Source of the DNA: Brevibacterium ihuae
Lineage (GTDB): Bacteria > Actinomycetota > Actinomycetes > Actinomycetales > Brevibacteriaceae
Direction of reading: 5' to 3'
Length of the DNA: 64,000 nt
Assembly (NCBI RefSeq): GCF_900184225.1
Contig: NZ_FXWZ01000002.1
Location: 850,369 to 914,368, forward strand
The notes under the pieces were generated by a model. The model searched no databases and was not told where the DNA came from. It saw only the letters and a program-made list of their open reading frames with translations. How positions within the stretch are numbered: the stretch's first letter is position 1; every line of letters begins with the position of its first letter. This document shows, in pieces, positions 1 to 8,579 of the stretch. The translations under genes and the position numbers were made by a program.

Positions 1-727
1 CGCCGAGCGCGTTGGGCAGCATGTGCTTGAACATGATGCGGACGTCCGAGGCGCCGGCGACGCGCGCGGAGTCGACGAACTCCCGCTCGCGCAGGGCGAG
101 GAACTCGCCGCGCACCAGACGGGCGAGACCGGTCCACAGGATCGCGCCGAGTGCGATGCCGAGCATGACGGCGTTCGAGTTCGACACGAGCTTGCCGAGG
201 ATGGCGCCGACGACGATGGTCGGCAGGATGATGAACCCGTCGGTGATCCGCATGAGGGCCGAGTCGAGCCAGCCGCGGTAGAAGCCGGCGAGCGCGCCGA
301 CGAGGGTGCCGATGACCATCGAGATCGCGCCGATGATGAGCATGACCATGATGGAGATCTGGGTGCCCTTCATCACGCGGGCGAAGTTGTCCCGCCCGAT
401 CTCGTCCTGGCCGAACGGGTGGACCCCGGGCGAGAACGGATCGGCGAGCGTCCAGGTCGGGGCGCCCGACGGGTTGAGGATCGGGTTCGAGGCCTGGTGC
501 CCGTGGATCCACCAGCCGGGGATCGGTCCGACTCCCTGGGCGGTGAAGGCGAGCAGGGCGACGAGGCCGAACACGCTGAGCCCGGCGATCGCGCCGGTGT
601 GGCGGATGAACTTCCGCCACACGATGGCCGACTGGGACAGGCCCTCGGTCTCCTTGTGCTCGATCGAGGAGTTCTCGCCGTCGCCGTAGGCGTCGGGATC
701 GTGGTCGGTATTCACTGCTGTGCTCAT
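1..727 (-). CDS. Oligopeptide/dipeptide ABC transporter permease, DppC/OppC type (3' part outside window)
   Basis: Inner-membrane permease subunit of a peptide-type ABC importer; it would pair with the DppB-like permease encoded just upstream. About 242 N-terminal residues are visible: a charged cytosolic head, a first membrane segment near residues 46-66, a periplasm-facing loop with the family motif HPFGQDEIGRD, then further membrane helices and the start of the cytoplasmic EAA coupling loop (ALREREFVDSARVAGAS). The ATG at 727 overlaps the stop of the upstream permease as ATGA, so the two are translationally coupled. The C-terminus runs off the window at base 1. Family assignment is firm; the substrate (peptide, nickel or opine) cannot be told from the permease. 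Confidence 0.9.
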   Translation of the reverse strand, partial: MSTAVNTDHDPDAYGDGENSSIEHKETEGLSQSAIVWRKFIRHTGAIAGLSVFGLVALLAFTAQGVGPIPGWWIHGHQASNPILNPSGAPTWTLADPFSPGVHPFGQDEIGRDNFARVMKGTQISIMVMLIIGAISMVIGTLVGALAGFYRGWLDSALMRITDGFIILPTIVVGAILGKLVSNSNAVMLGIALGAILWTGLARLVRGEFLALREREFVDSARVAGASDVRIMFKHMLPNALG

Positions 728-2265
728 GCGTGCACCCGGATTCGCGGATCGAGGACGGCGTACAGGAAGTCGGCGACGAGGTTGGCCACCATGGCGAGGA
801 TGCCGGTGATGAGGATGTAGGCCATGACCGGCTCGAGCTCGTTGCGGTTCATCGAGTCGATGAACATCTTGCCCATGCCGTTCCAACCGAAGATCGTCTC
901 GGTGATGACCGCTCCGCCGATGAGGGTGATGATGTCGACCGGGATGATCGAGGCGAGCGGGAGCAGGGCGTTGCGCAGCGCGTGCCGCATGATCACCGTG
1001 CGCTCGCCGAGGCCCTTGGCCCGGGCGGTGCGGATGTAGTCCTGGTTCATCACCTCGAGCATCGACCCGCGGGTGTAGCGGGTGTAGGTCGCGAAGGAGA
1101 TGAGGATGAGCGCGATCGAGGGCAGCAGCAGGTGGGTGAAGGAGTCGAGGTTGCGGAACCAGAAGTCCCCCTCGATGTTCGGCGTGGTGGCGCCGATGGT
1201 CGCGATCGGACGGTTGTTGATCGCCGGATGGGACGAGTAGCGGCCCCACTCCTGGAAGATCCGGTCGAAGAACACGACCGCGGAGATGATCACCGCGGTG
1301 ATCGCCCCGGTGCGGGCCGAGGCCCACTTGTCCGGACCGCCGAACGCGAGGCCGACGCCGATGCCGAGGAGGATCGACACGATGACGAGGCCGATGATGA
1401 GCAGCCAGTTCATCGGGACGAGGTAGAAGAGCCACTGGAGCGGGATGTAGAGGGCGATCCCGAGGACCGCGACGGTGAGGCCGGTGAAGAGCGAGCGGCG
1501 GTTCTTCAGACCGGTCGACAGGTAGACCACGACGACTGCGGTCGCCAGACCGGTGAGGGCCACGCCGACGATGCCGATGCTCGGGTTGTGGAGCCGACCG
1601 GTAGCGAGGACGAAGTAGATCGTCGCGAAGGTCACCGCGGCCGCGAGGACGAAGGTGAGGGCCCGCCGCTTCGCCGAACCGCCGATCGCCGCCATCCAGA
1701 ACAGGCCGGCGAAGACGGTGAGGAGGATGATCGGGGTCCAGCCGACCACCGGATCGTTGAGGAAGTTGTTGAACTCGATCGCCCCGTACTGCTTGAGCAG
1801 CACCGCGACCCAGAACACGGGAAGGGAGTACAGGAGGAAGGAGACGAAGGTGATGAAGTAGTCGAAGCCCGTGTACTGCCGGATCGCCGACACCATGCCG
1901 ACGGCGATGCCGAGGACGATCGAGACGAGGGTCGCGGCGGTGACGAGCTTGACGGTGTTGCCGATCGCCCCCGGGAGCATCGAGGTGACCTCTTGGCCGC
2001 TCTGCCAGGCGGTGCCGAGGTCGCAGGAGCCGATGAGGCAGCCGCCCACGCCGCCGAGCCACAGGAAGTAGCGGACGAGGACGGGGGTGTCGAGGTTGAG
2101 CAGCCGGGTCCGCGATTCGTACAGTGCCGCGATGTTCGGCGAGGTCGAGGATCGCAGGTCGTAGAAGTAGTCCATCGCCGCGTCGAGGAGGAGATAGATG
2201 ACGAAGGAGACGACGAGGAGGACGAGGGCCGAGGAGAGGAATCGGCGGAGCAGGAATGTGAGCAT
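724..2265 (-). CDS. ABC transporter permease, DppB/OppB type, enlarged (513 aa)
   Basis: Membrane permease of the same peptide-type importer. The N-terminal helix (FLLRRFLSSALVLLVVSF) and the C-terminal half with the EAA loop (DYIRTARAKGLGERTVIMRHALRNALLP) and the family-typical ending DPRIRVHA are standard. Members are usually about 310-340 residues; this one has roughly 180 extra residues (about 165-345) rich in predicted membrane helices, inserted between the first conserved half and the EAA domain. The gene follows the binding-protein gene after a 136-base gap containing a strong stem-loop, and it overlaps the next permease by 4 bases. The ATG at 2265 has only a weak purine-rich stretch (GGAAG) upstream. 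Confidence 0.9.
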   Translation of the reverse strand: MLTFLLRRFLSSALVLLVVSFVIYLLLDAAMDYFYDLRSSTSPNIAALYESRTRLLNLDTPVLVRYFLWLGGVGGCLIGSCDLGTAWQSGQEVTSMLPGAIGNTVKLVTAATLVSIVLGIAVGMVSAIRQYTGFDYFITFVSFLLYSLPVFWVAVLLKQYGAIEFNNFLNDPVVGWTPIILLTVFAGLFWMAAIGGSAKRRALTFVLAAAVTFATIYFVLATGRLHNPSIGIVGVALTGLATAVVVVYLSTGLKNRRSLFTGLTVAVLGIALYIPLQWLFYLVPMNWLLIIGLVIVSILLGIGVGLAFGGPDKWASARTGAITAVIISAVVFFDRIFQEWGRYSSHPAINNRPIATIGATTPNIEGDFWFRNLDSFTHLLLPSIALILISFATYTRYTRGSMLEVMNQDYIRTARAKGLGERTVIMRHALRNALLPLASIIPVDIITLIGGAVITETIFGWNGMGKMFIDSMNRNELEPVMAYILITGILAMVANLVADFLYAVLDPRIRVHA

Positions 2266-2363
2266 GGGAGCTTCCGGCGAGTGCGGGGCCGCTCGACCGT
2301 CCCGGCGGTGTCGTCGCGGGCTGCGACGCCGCCGCCGGGCCCGATCGCGCGGCGAGAAGGAGT

Positions 2364-2393
2364 GGTCGGCGGGGCCTCACGGCCCCGCCGACC
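2364..2393 (-). terminator. Intra-operon stem-loop between binding protein and permeases
   Basis: A perfect 13-bp stem (GGTCGGCGGGGCC with its complement) closed by a 4-base TCAC loop lies directly downstream of the binding-protein stop codon and before the DppB start. No T-run follows, so it is either a partial terminator or an mRNA-stabilising 3' structure. Such elements commonly let the binding protein be made in excess over the membrane subunits; that role is inferred here. Confidence 0.7.
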
Positions 2394-2401
2394 GGGTGTG
2401 A

Positions 2402-4237
2402 TCAGGAGACCTGCCACTCCCAGTAGTTCCAGAACATCGTCGGGGACACCGTGGTGGAGCTGGCGCCCTGGACGCGGTCGCGGTAGATCAGCAGCTCGGG
2501 GTGCTGGAAGATCGGGATGCCGAACCCGTCCTCGAGCAGCGTCCGCTCGACCTCGATGATGCCCTCCTGCTGCGCCTGCTCGTCGGTCTCCGCGAGAAGA
2601 TCGTCGAGCATCGAGTCGAGCTCCTCGTTGCTGTAGCCGCCGTAGTTGTTCTGCGCGCCGGTCCGCCAGTTCGCATCGGCGTTCGACACACCGGTGGTCG
2701 TCGACTGCCAGCCGAACAGCGAGGCGTCGTAGGTGCCGTCACCGAGCCGGGTGCCCCAGTTGTCGTCGCCGTCCTCGATCACCGTGAAGCCGGCCTCCTC
2801 GGCCGATTCCTTGATGAGCTGGAACTGCTGGGCACGACGCTGGTTGGACGCGCCGTAGAGGAAGCGCACCTCGGGCGACTCGACCCCGGCCTCCTCGAGG
2901 AGCTGACGCGCGCCCTCGACGTCGGTCTCGGCGTACATGTCGCTGCCGTTCTCCGCGACGATCGCGTCGTACATCGGCGAGCCGGGCACCTGGTAGAGCG
3001 AGTCGCGGACCACGGCCTCCTCGTTGAGGGGCTTGATGATCGTCTCGACGATCTGGTCGCGCGGGATCGTCATGAGGAACGCCTGGCGGACCTTCTTGGC
3101 CTTCTCCTCGTCGCCGCCGTAGCTCTCCGGGTCGAAGGGTCCGTTGTTGTCGTAGGTGAGGTCGACGTGCTCGTAGGTCGCACCGTCGCCGGTGTCGACG
3201 TTCACCCCGTCGATGCCCTCCGCGGCCTGGAGGACGTCGGCGGTCGCCTGCGGCTGGGTGATGTCGACCTCGCCGTTCTCGACCGCCTGGACCATAGCCA
3301 TCGGGTCCTCGTTGTAGCGGTAGGTGATCGTCTGCACGCTCGGCTCGACCGGGCCGGAGTAGTTCTCGTCGAGCTCGAGGGTGAGGTACTGCCCCTCCTC
3401 GAACGCGGTCATCTGGTACGGCCCGTTGTGGACGAGGAGATCCGGATCATCGGGCAGCGAGGTGAAGTCGAACCCGGTGTTCCACGTGTTCGAGATCGAC
3501 GACAGCTGACCGGCGTCCTCGTTCTCGACCGCATCGAGGATCTGCTGCTTCGCCTCCGCCGGGTCCTCGGTGCCGAGGGCCTTCTTCGCGACGATGTGCG
3601 CGGGGACGCCGATGCCGTCGGACCCGAGGCCGAGGCTGGTCTCCCAGTCGGCGAACGGCTCCGAGTAGGTGAAGGTGACTTCCTTGCCGTCCTCGGAGAT
3701 CTCCGGGAAGTCCTTGATGAGGCCCGGACCGATGCTCGAGGAGTCGAAGTAGACGGTGCCCTCGGGGTTCTCCTTGACGTTGCCCTCGTCGTCGTTGTTC
3801 GACTCGACGGTGTTGAAGTTGCCCGACTGCGCCGCCCATGCGAGGACGAGGTCGGCCGCGTCCACGGGCGTGCCGTCGGACCAGGTCGCGGAGTCGGCGA
3901 ACGTGTACTTGACCTGGAGCGGGTCCTCGGACACCTGCTCGACGGAGCCGAGGTTACCGTCCTGGAGCTCGAGGGAGTCGTCGTAGTACTTGAAGTTGTC
4001 GTTCATCAGGTACGTGACGATCGAGTTCGCCACGGCATTGCCGTTGGCGGTCATGGTGTTGACGGAGCGGAAGGGTTCGTTCCAGCCGACGTTGATGACG
4101 GAGTCGCCGCCGCCCTCACCGCCGCCGTCGCCGCCGCCGTTCCCGCCGTCGCCGCCGCTGCCGGGCGGAGTGCAGGCGCTGAGCACCAGGGCTGCGGCCG
4201 CCAGGCCTGCTCCGGTCGTCAGAAGTCGTCTCTTCAC
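2402..4237 (-). CDS. Peptide-binding lipoprotein of an ABC importer (SBP family 5)
   Basis: Extracytoplasmic solute-binding protein that feeds the two permeases downstream. The GTG start at 4237 gives an N-terminus VKRRLLTTGAG followed by a hydrophobic stretch and the lipobox LSAC (lipidated Cys22), so it should be a membrane-anchored lipoprotein. Residues about 26-43 form a glycine/aspartate linker. The body carries family-5 hallmarks: the N-terminal lobe motif around WSDGTPVDAADLVLAW and the C-terminal NQRRAQQFQLIKES and YDASLFGWQ regions. Length of 611 residues is normal for DppA/OppA types. The reading frame stays open far upstream to about 6802, but that part is antisense to other genes; the lipobox fixes the start. 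Peptide specificity is inferred from family only. Confidence 0.92.
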   Translation of the reverse strand: MKRRLLTTGAGLAAAALVLSACTPPGSGGDGGNGGGDGGGEGGGDSVINVGWNEPFRSVNTMTANGNAVANSIVTYLMNDNFKYYDDSLELQDGNLGSVEQVSEDPLQVKYTFADSATWSDGTPVDAADLVLAWAAQSGNFNTVESNNDDEGNVKENPEGTVYFDSSSIGPGLIKDFPEISEDGKEVTFTYSEPFADWETSLGLGSDGIGVPAHIVAKKALGTEDPAEAKQQILDAVENEDAGQLSSISNTWNTGFDFTSLPDDPDLLVHNGPYQMTAFEEGQYLTLELDENYSGPVEPSVQTITYRYNEDPMAMVQAVENGEVDITQPQATADVLQAAEGIDGVNVDTGDGATYEHVDLTYDNNGPFDPESYGGDEEKAKKVRQAFLMTIPRDQIVETIIKPLNEEAVVRDSLYQVPGSPMYDAIVAENGSDMYAETDVEGARQLLEEAGVESPEVRFLYGASNQRRAQQFQLIKESAEEAGFTVIEDGDDNWGTRLGDGTYDASLFGWQSTTTGVSNADANWRTGAQNNYGGYSNEELDSMLDDLLAETDEQAQQEGIIEVERTLLEDGFGIPIFQHPELLIYRDRVQGASSTTVSPTMFWNYWEWQVS

Positions 4238-4438
4238 CGTGTTCGCTCCCTCATGAGGTCGTGGACCGTGCCGGTCCTGCCGGGTGTCGTGCTCGCACCG
4301 CACCGCCGGTCGGCGGGCCGCAGAGCACAACACGAATTGATGAGACAGTAGTCGGCCCGGACGTGACCGACGTCTCGTATCGCGGAATAATCGGGGTATC
4401 GTTATCAATTCGAGACGCCCCCGAACCGACCCGGAGAC

Positions 4439-5011
4439 ATGACCGCGCACCCGAGTGATCCCCTCGCCCCGCACCCCGCCGTGCTCCGCACCGCCGGGTC
4501 CCGCGTGATCGCCACGACAGTGGGTCTGATCTGCGCCGTCGCCCTCGTCACCGTCATGCTCCAGGCCCGTCCCGACCGTGCCGCCGGACTCGCCGGGCTC
4601 GCCGTCGCCCCCGCCGTCCTCGCCTGGGTCCTCTACGGCCATCCGCACCTCCGCCTGAGTCCTCAGGGCCTGTGGATCGCGAACCCGTTCCGCACCCATC
4701 GCCTCCCCTGGTCCGAGATCATCGGCTTCGACCGGCGCCTGGGACTGAGCGTCGAGCGGCGCACCGGCCGGCCCGTCCCCGCATGGGCCCTGCCCGCGGG
4801 CGGTCGACGGTTCACCCGCGGGCCCGACGGCCGCCGGGAGATCTCCGCGCGCCCCTCCCGGCAGATCGACGCGGTGCTCGAGGCGCATGCACGGTTCGGG
4901 AGCTCGGAGCACATCCACCCTCCCGCTGCCGAATCGCAGTGGAACGTCCCCAACATCGTCGTCCTCGGCCTCGCCCTCGGGTGGTTCGCCCTCGGGCTCA
5001 CGATGGTCTGA
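4439..5011 (+). CDS. PH-domain-like membrane protein (bPH6-type)
   Basis: A 190-residue membrane protein with two N-terminal helices (about residues 23-41 and 48-66), a soluble middle of bacterial PH-like type starting at HLRLSPQGLWIANPFRTHRLPWSEIIGF, and a C-terminal helix (VVLGLALGWFALGL). The arrangement matches the actinobacterial low-molecular-weight antigen 6/PH family of unknown function. It is divergent from the peptide importer; the 201-base gap has a short AT-rich patch (about 4384-4412, with AATAAT and TATCGTTATCAATT) that stands out from its GC-rich surroundings and probably holds promoters. GGAG lies 4 bases before the ATG. Function unknown. Confidence 0.8.
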   Translation: MTAHPSDPLAPHPAVLRTAGSRVIATTVGLICAVALVTVMLQARPDRAAGLAGLAVAPAVLAWVLYGHPHLRLSPQGLWIANPFRTHRLPWSEIIGFDRRLGLSVERRTGRPVPAWALPAGGRRFTRGPDGRREISARPSRQIDAVLEAHARFGSSEHIHPPAAESQWNVPNIVVLGLALGWFALGLTMV

Positions 5012-5089
5012 GCACCGCCCGCCGCCGCAGCAGTCCGACGTCGACGGTGTTCGCCGGGTCGCGAGATCGCTGCAGCGATCAGGAGAATC

Positions 5090-5103
5090 ACAAGGTGTCT
5101 TGA
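5090..5103. promoter_or_regulatory. Candidate operator, CAAG-N4-CTTG palindrome (stress cluster copy)
   Basis: The sequence ACAAGGTGTCTTGA has the core CAAG-N4-CTTG. Two closely matching copies lie upstream of the catalase (13930-13945) and of the FMN stress protein (59456-59471). This copy sits about 90 bases before the first gene of the stress cluster; GGGTAGG at 5136-5142 could be a sigma-B-like -10. The regulator is unknown, and this is the weakest of the three copies. Confidence 0.45.
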
Positions 5104-5194
5104 TGTCGGAACCATCGACTCGACCCCGTTCCACCGGGTAGGTTCGGGAGTCACGAGGGCGCCTGCCGCGGTGTCCATGACGAGGAGGACGAGC

Positions 5195-6847
5195 ATGCGG
5201 GTCGCAGTCATCGGAGCCACCGGGAACGTCGGGACCGCGGTGCTGAGAGCCCTGGGGGCCCGGGACGAGGTGAGCTCCGTCCTCGGCATCGCGCGCCGCC
5301 TGCCCGACCGGTCGGCCGCACCGTACGCGGGCTGCGAGTGGCACTCGATCGACATCGGCGCCGCCGTCGAACCGGCGGACGCGGTCGACGCGCTCACCCG
5401 CGTCTTCGACGGCGTCGACGCCGTCGTCCACCTCGCGTGGCTCATCCAGCCGAACTCCGACCGCGCGCTGCTCCGGCGCGTCAACGTCGACGGCACCGCC
5501 CACGTCGCCCGGGCCGTCGTCGCCGCCGGGGTGCCCCACCTCGTCGTGGCCTCCTCGGTCGGGGCCTACTCCCCCGCCGCCGACGCGCGACCGCGCGACG
5601 AGTCCTGGCCGACCCAGGGGATCCCGAGCTCCCATTACAGCGTCGACAAGGTCGCGCAGGAGCGGGTGCTCGACCGGTTCTCCGCCGAGCACCCGGAGGT
5701 CGTCCTCACCCGGCTGCGCCCGGCGCTCACCTTCCAGCCCGATGCGGCCTCGGAGATCCAGCGCTACTTCCTCGGTGCCCTCGCACCGGTCCAGGCGCTG
5801 CGCGCCGGCCGTCTCCCCGTGCTGCCGGTGCCCCGCGGACTCCGCGTGCAGGCCGTCCACTCCGAGGACGTCGGCGCCGCCTATGCCGCGGCCGTCGCCG
5901 CCCGTGCGGGAGGCGCGTTCAACATCTGCGCCGACGATGTCCTCGGCCCGCAGGAGCTCGCCGATGTCGTCGACCACGGCCGGTACGTCGAGGTCCCGCC
6001 CGCGGGGGTGCGCGCCGCGCTCGCCGGAGCCCACCGGGTCGGCGCCGTGCCGGCGGACCCGGGTTGGCTCGACATGGGCATGCAGGTCCCCGTCATGGAC
6101 AGCACCCGCGCCCGCACCGAGCTCGGCTGGGCCCCGGCGCACACCGCTGCGCAGACGCTCGGCGAGCTTGTCGACGCGATGGCCGAGGGCCGCGGCACGT
6201 CCTCGGTGCCCATGCGACCCCGCGACGAGCACCGTCTCCCGGAGGCGTCCGCCGACTCCGCGCTCAGCCGTTCGGGAGAGCTGCCGCAGATCGACGGCGC
6301 GGTCGATCGGGACCTCCTCGGCCTCTACCTCTCCGACCACCTCACCGGTGCCACCGCAGGCGTCGAGCGGATCGAGCGGATGGCAGGCGCCTACGCCGGC
6401 ACCCCGGTGTATGCGGCGCTGTCCGAGCTCGCCGAGCAGATCCGGGGCGAGCGGGCGTTCCTCCGCAGCCTCATCCGCACGCTCGGGCTCAAGCAGCTGC
6501 CCCACCGGCAGGCGGCGTCCTGGGCCGGGGAGCGCCTCGCCCGGCTCAAGGCCAACGGGACGATGCTCACCCGCTCCCCGATGACCCTCGTGCTCGAGGC
6601 CGAGCTCATGCGCAGCGCCGTCGTCGGCAAGCGCGGCGGCTGGCAGACCCTCGAGAGCAACGCCGGGCTCCTCGGGCTCGAGCCCGCGGTGTTCGCCGAG
6701 CTCGCGGCGAAGGTCGACGACCAGCTCGCGGTGCTCGACGCGGTGCATGCCTACGCGCGGGAGCGCGCGCTCCGCGCCGATCGCGAGACCTTCGAACCGC
6801 ACACGGATGACCCCGGGTCCGGGACGAGCGGGGACGGGGAGCGGTGA
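5195..6847 (+). CDS. NAD-dependent epimerase/dehydratase fused to a C-terminal helical domain
   Basis: Residues 1 to about 330 are an extended-SDR Rossmann domain: nucleotide-binding GATGNVG at residues 7-13, a conserved stretch VNVDGTAHVARAVVAAGV, and the catalytic-type Y/K pair in SHYSVDKVAQE. The sugar-nucleotide or other substrate is not evident. Residues about 350-550 form a separate, mostly alpha-helical domain (LYLSDHLTGATAGVERIERM; LMRSAVVGKRGGWQTLES) that resembles the four-helix, ferritin-like stress proteins of the YciE/DUF892 sort; this resemblance is a pattern judgement. The ATG at 5195 is preceded by GAGGAGG; an in-frame GTG at 5171 is less likely. First gene of a tightly packed stress cluster, overlapping the next gene as GTGA. 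Confidence 0.82.
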   Translation: MRVAVIGATGNVGTAVLRALGARDEVSSVLGIARRLPDRSAAPYAGCEWHSIDIGAAVEPADAVDALTRVFDGVDAVVHLAWLIQPNSDRALLRRVNVDGTAHVARAVVAAGVPHLVVASSVGAYSPAADARPRDESWPTQGIPSSHYSVDKVAQERVLDRFSAEHPEVVLTRLRPALTFQPDAASEIQRYFLGALAPVQALRAGRLPVLPVPRGLRVQAVHSEDVGAAYAAAVAARAGGAFNICADDVLGPQELADVVDHGRYVEVPPAGVRAALAGAHRVGAVPADPGWLDMGMQVPVMDSTRARTELGWAPAHTAAQTLGELVDAMAEGRGTSSVPMRPRDEHRLPEASADSALSRSGELPQIDGAVDRDLLGLYLSDHLTGATAGVERIERMAGAYAGTPVYAALSELAEQIRGERAFLRSLIRTLGLKQLPHRQAASWAGERLARLKANGTMLTRSPMTLVLEAELMRSAVVGKRGGWQTLESNAGLLGLEPAVFAELAAKVDDQLAVLDAVHAYARERALRADRETFEPHTDDPGSGTSGDGER

Positions 6848-7356
6848 GCGCGGTCGACGAGCTCACCACCTCCGCCGCAGGCCTCGCACAGGAGATCGCG
6901 ACGGCGGCCCGGGCACTCGGGTCGACCGTCGGGGTCGCCGAATCGCTCACCGGCGGGCGGATCGCGACGCGGCTCGCAGCCGCCGAGGAGTCGTCGGCGT
7001 GGTTCGCCGGCGGGATCGTGAGCTACGGATCCGAGGTCAAGCATCGCGCTCTCGGCGTACCTCGCGGACCGGTGATCAGCGAGCAGGCGGTGACGGCGAT
7101 GGCCGAGGGAGCCGCCGCGCTCCTCGGGGCCGATGCCGTCGTCGCCGCGTCGGGAGCCGGTGGCCCCGGTGGGCAGGAGGGCAATCCGCCGGGCACGACC
7201 TGGCTGGCCGTGCGCGTCGGCGGGGTGACGCGCACCGAGCTCCACCGTTTCGACGGCGAGCCGCTCGAGGTCCTCGCCCGGACTGAGGACGCCGCGCTGC
7301 GCCTGCTGCGCGGGGCCCTGCACGACGCACACGACGAACGAGGAGGACCGCGATGA
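6844..7356 (+). CDS. CinA C-terminal-type nicotinamide-nucleotide amidohydrolase
   Basis: A 170-residue stand-alone CinA C-domain (PncC type), expected to deamidate nicotinamide mononucleotide to nicotinate mononucleotide in NAD recycling. Family motifs are visible: VAESLTGGRIATRLA near residues 30-45, WFAGGIVSYGSEVKHRALGV near 55-75, and the conserved SGAGGPGGQEGNPPGTTW loop, where family members usually read SGxAGPxG. The GTG at 6844 overlaps the stop of the epimerase fusion, and the stop overlaps the next ATG, so it is coupled on both sides. Such stand-alone domains often sit in actinobacterial stress clusters like this one. Confidence 0.88.
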   Translation: MSAVDELTTSAAGLAQEIATAARALGSTVGVAESLTGGRIATRLAAAEESSAWFAGGIVSYGSEVKHRALGVPRGPVISEQAVTAMAEGAAALLGADAVVAASGAGGPGGQEGNPPGTTWLAVRVGGVTRTELHRFDGEPLEVLARTEDAALRLLRGALHDAHDERGGPR

Positions 7357-8543
7357 GAGCGGTGACATGGCAGGGCAAGCGGACGATGACCGTCGAGACG
7401 GTCCCGGACCCGATCCTGCGGGATCCCACGGACGCCATCATCGAGGTGACCTCGACGGCGATCTGCGGATCGGATCTGCACCTCTACGAGGTGCTCGGTC
7501 CCTTCATGGACGCCGGTGACATCGTCGGCCACGAACCGATGGGCATCGTCGTGGAGGCGGGGTCGGACACCCGGCTGTCCGTCGGCGACCGGGTCGTCGT
7601 CCCGTTCACCATCGCGTGCGGCCGGTGCTGGATGTGCGACCGCGGCCTCTTCTCCCAGTGCGAGACCACCCAGGTCCGGGAGCACGACTCCGGTGCCGCG
7701 CTGTTCGGCTACTCGCGCCTCTACGGGTCCGTGCCCGGCGGGCAGGCGGAGTACCTCCGGGTGCCGCACGCCGACTTCGGCCCCATCCGGGTCGGCACCG
7801 AGCTCCCCGACCACCGCTATCTGTTCCTCAGCGACATCCTGCCCACGGCCTGGCAGGGCGTGAAGTACGCGGGCATCGGCCCCGGCGACACCCTCGCGGT
7901 GCTCGGCCTCGGCCCCGTCGGCCAGCTCGCCGCGCGGATCGGCGTCCACCTCGGCGCCCGGGTGTTCGGCGTCGACCCGGTGCGCGAGCGCCGGGAGATG
8001 GCCGCCCGCCACGGGGTCGAGGTCGTCGGCGCCACCGCCGACGGCATCGCCTCGATCCGCGAGTCCTGCGCCGGTCGCGGGCCCGATGCGGTGGTCGACG
8101 CCGTGGGCATGGAGGCCCACGGATCCCCGGTCGGCCGGGCGGCGCACGCCGCGGTCGGCCTGCTGCCCGACGCGCTCGGCCGGAAGCTCATGGAGACCGG
8201 CGGCGTCGACCGGCTCGCCGCGCTCCACGCCGCGATCGATCTCGTGCGCCGCGGCGGGACGGTCTCGCTCAGCGGGGTGTACGGCGGCCAGGCGAGCCCG
8301 ATGCCGCTCCTCACCCTGTTCGACAAGCAGATCCAGCTCCGGATGGGCCAGTGCAACGTCAAGCGCTGGATCGACGACCTGCTCCCGCTCGTCGAGGACC
8401 CGGCCGACCCGCTCGGCATCGACGATCTCGTCACCCACCGGGTGCCGCTCGGGGCCGCGCCGCAGGCCTATGCGATGTTCCAGCAGAAGACCGACGGGTG
8501 TGTCAAGGTCGTCCTCGACCCGCGGGCGACCACCCCGTCCTGA
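7353..8543 (+). CDS. Zinc-dependent alcohol/formaldehyde dehydrogenase family oxidoreductase
   Basis: A 396-residue medium-chain dehydrogenase resembling glutathione-independent formaldehyde dehydrogenases. The N-terminal GroES-like domain carries the catalytic zinc ligands (CGSDLHLYE and GHEPMGIVVEAG) and the structural zinc cluster CGRCWMCDRGLFSQC near residues 90-104. The Rossmann domain has GLGPVGQLAARIG near residue 185. NAD(H) is the expected cofactor. The ATG overlaps the CinA stop by four bases, so it belongs to the same transcript; a 36-base gap with GAGAGG leads to the next gene. Detoxification of aldehydes under stress is the likely role, by context. Confidence 0.9.
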   Translation: MRAVTWQGKRTMTVETVPDPILRDPTDAIIEVTSTAICGSDLHLYEVLGPFMDAGDIVGHEPMGIVVEAGSDTRLSVGDRVVVPFTIACGRCWMCDRGLFSQCETTQVREHDSGAALFGYSRLYGSVPGGQAEYLRVPHADFGPIRVGTELPDHRYLFLSDILPTAWQGVKYAGIGPGDTLAVLGLGPVGQLAARIGVHLGARVFGVDPVRERREMAARHGVEVVGATADGIASIRESCAGRGPDAVVDAVGMEAHGSPVGRAAHAAVGLLPDALGRKLMETGGVDRLAALHAAIDLVRRGGTVSLSGVYGGQASPMPLLTLFDKQIQLRMGQCNVKRWIDDLLPLVEDPADPLGIDDLVTHRVPLGAAPQAYAMFQQKTDGCVKVVLDPRATTPS

Positions 8544-8579
8544 CCCCCGCTCGCCCGGGAGCGCACCGAGAGGACCACG

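Noticed and set aside
4238-6802. Open reading frame extending about 855 codons upstream of the peptide-binding lipoprotein gene
   Set aside because: It is antisense to the PH-like and epimerase genes; the lipobox N-terminus at 4237 marks the true start. GC-rich DNA keeps such frames open by chance.
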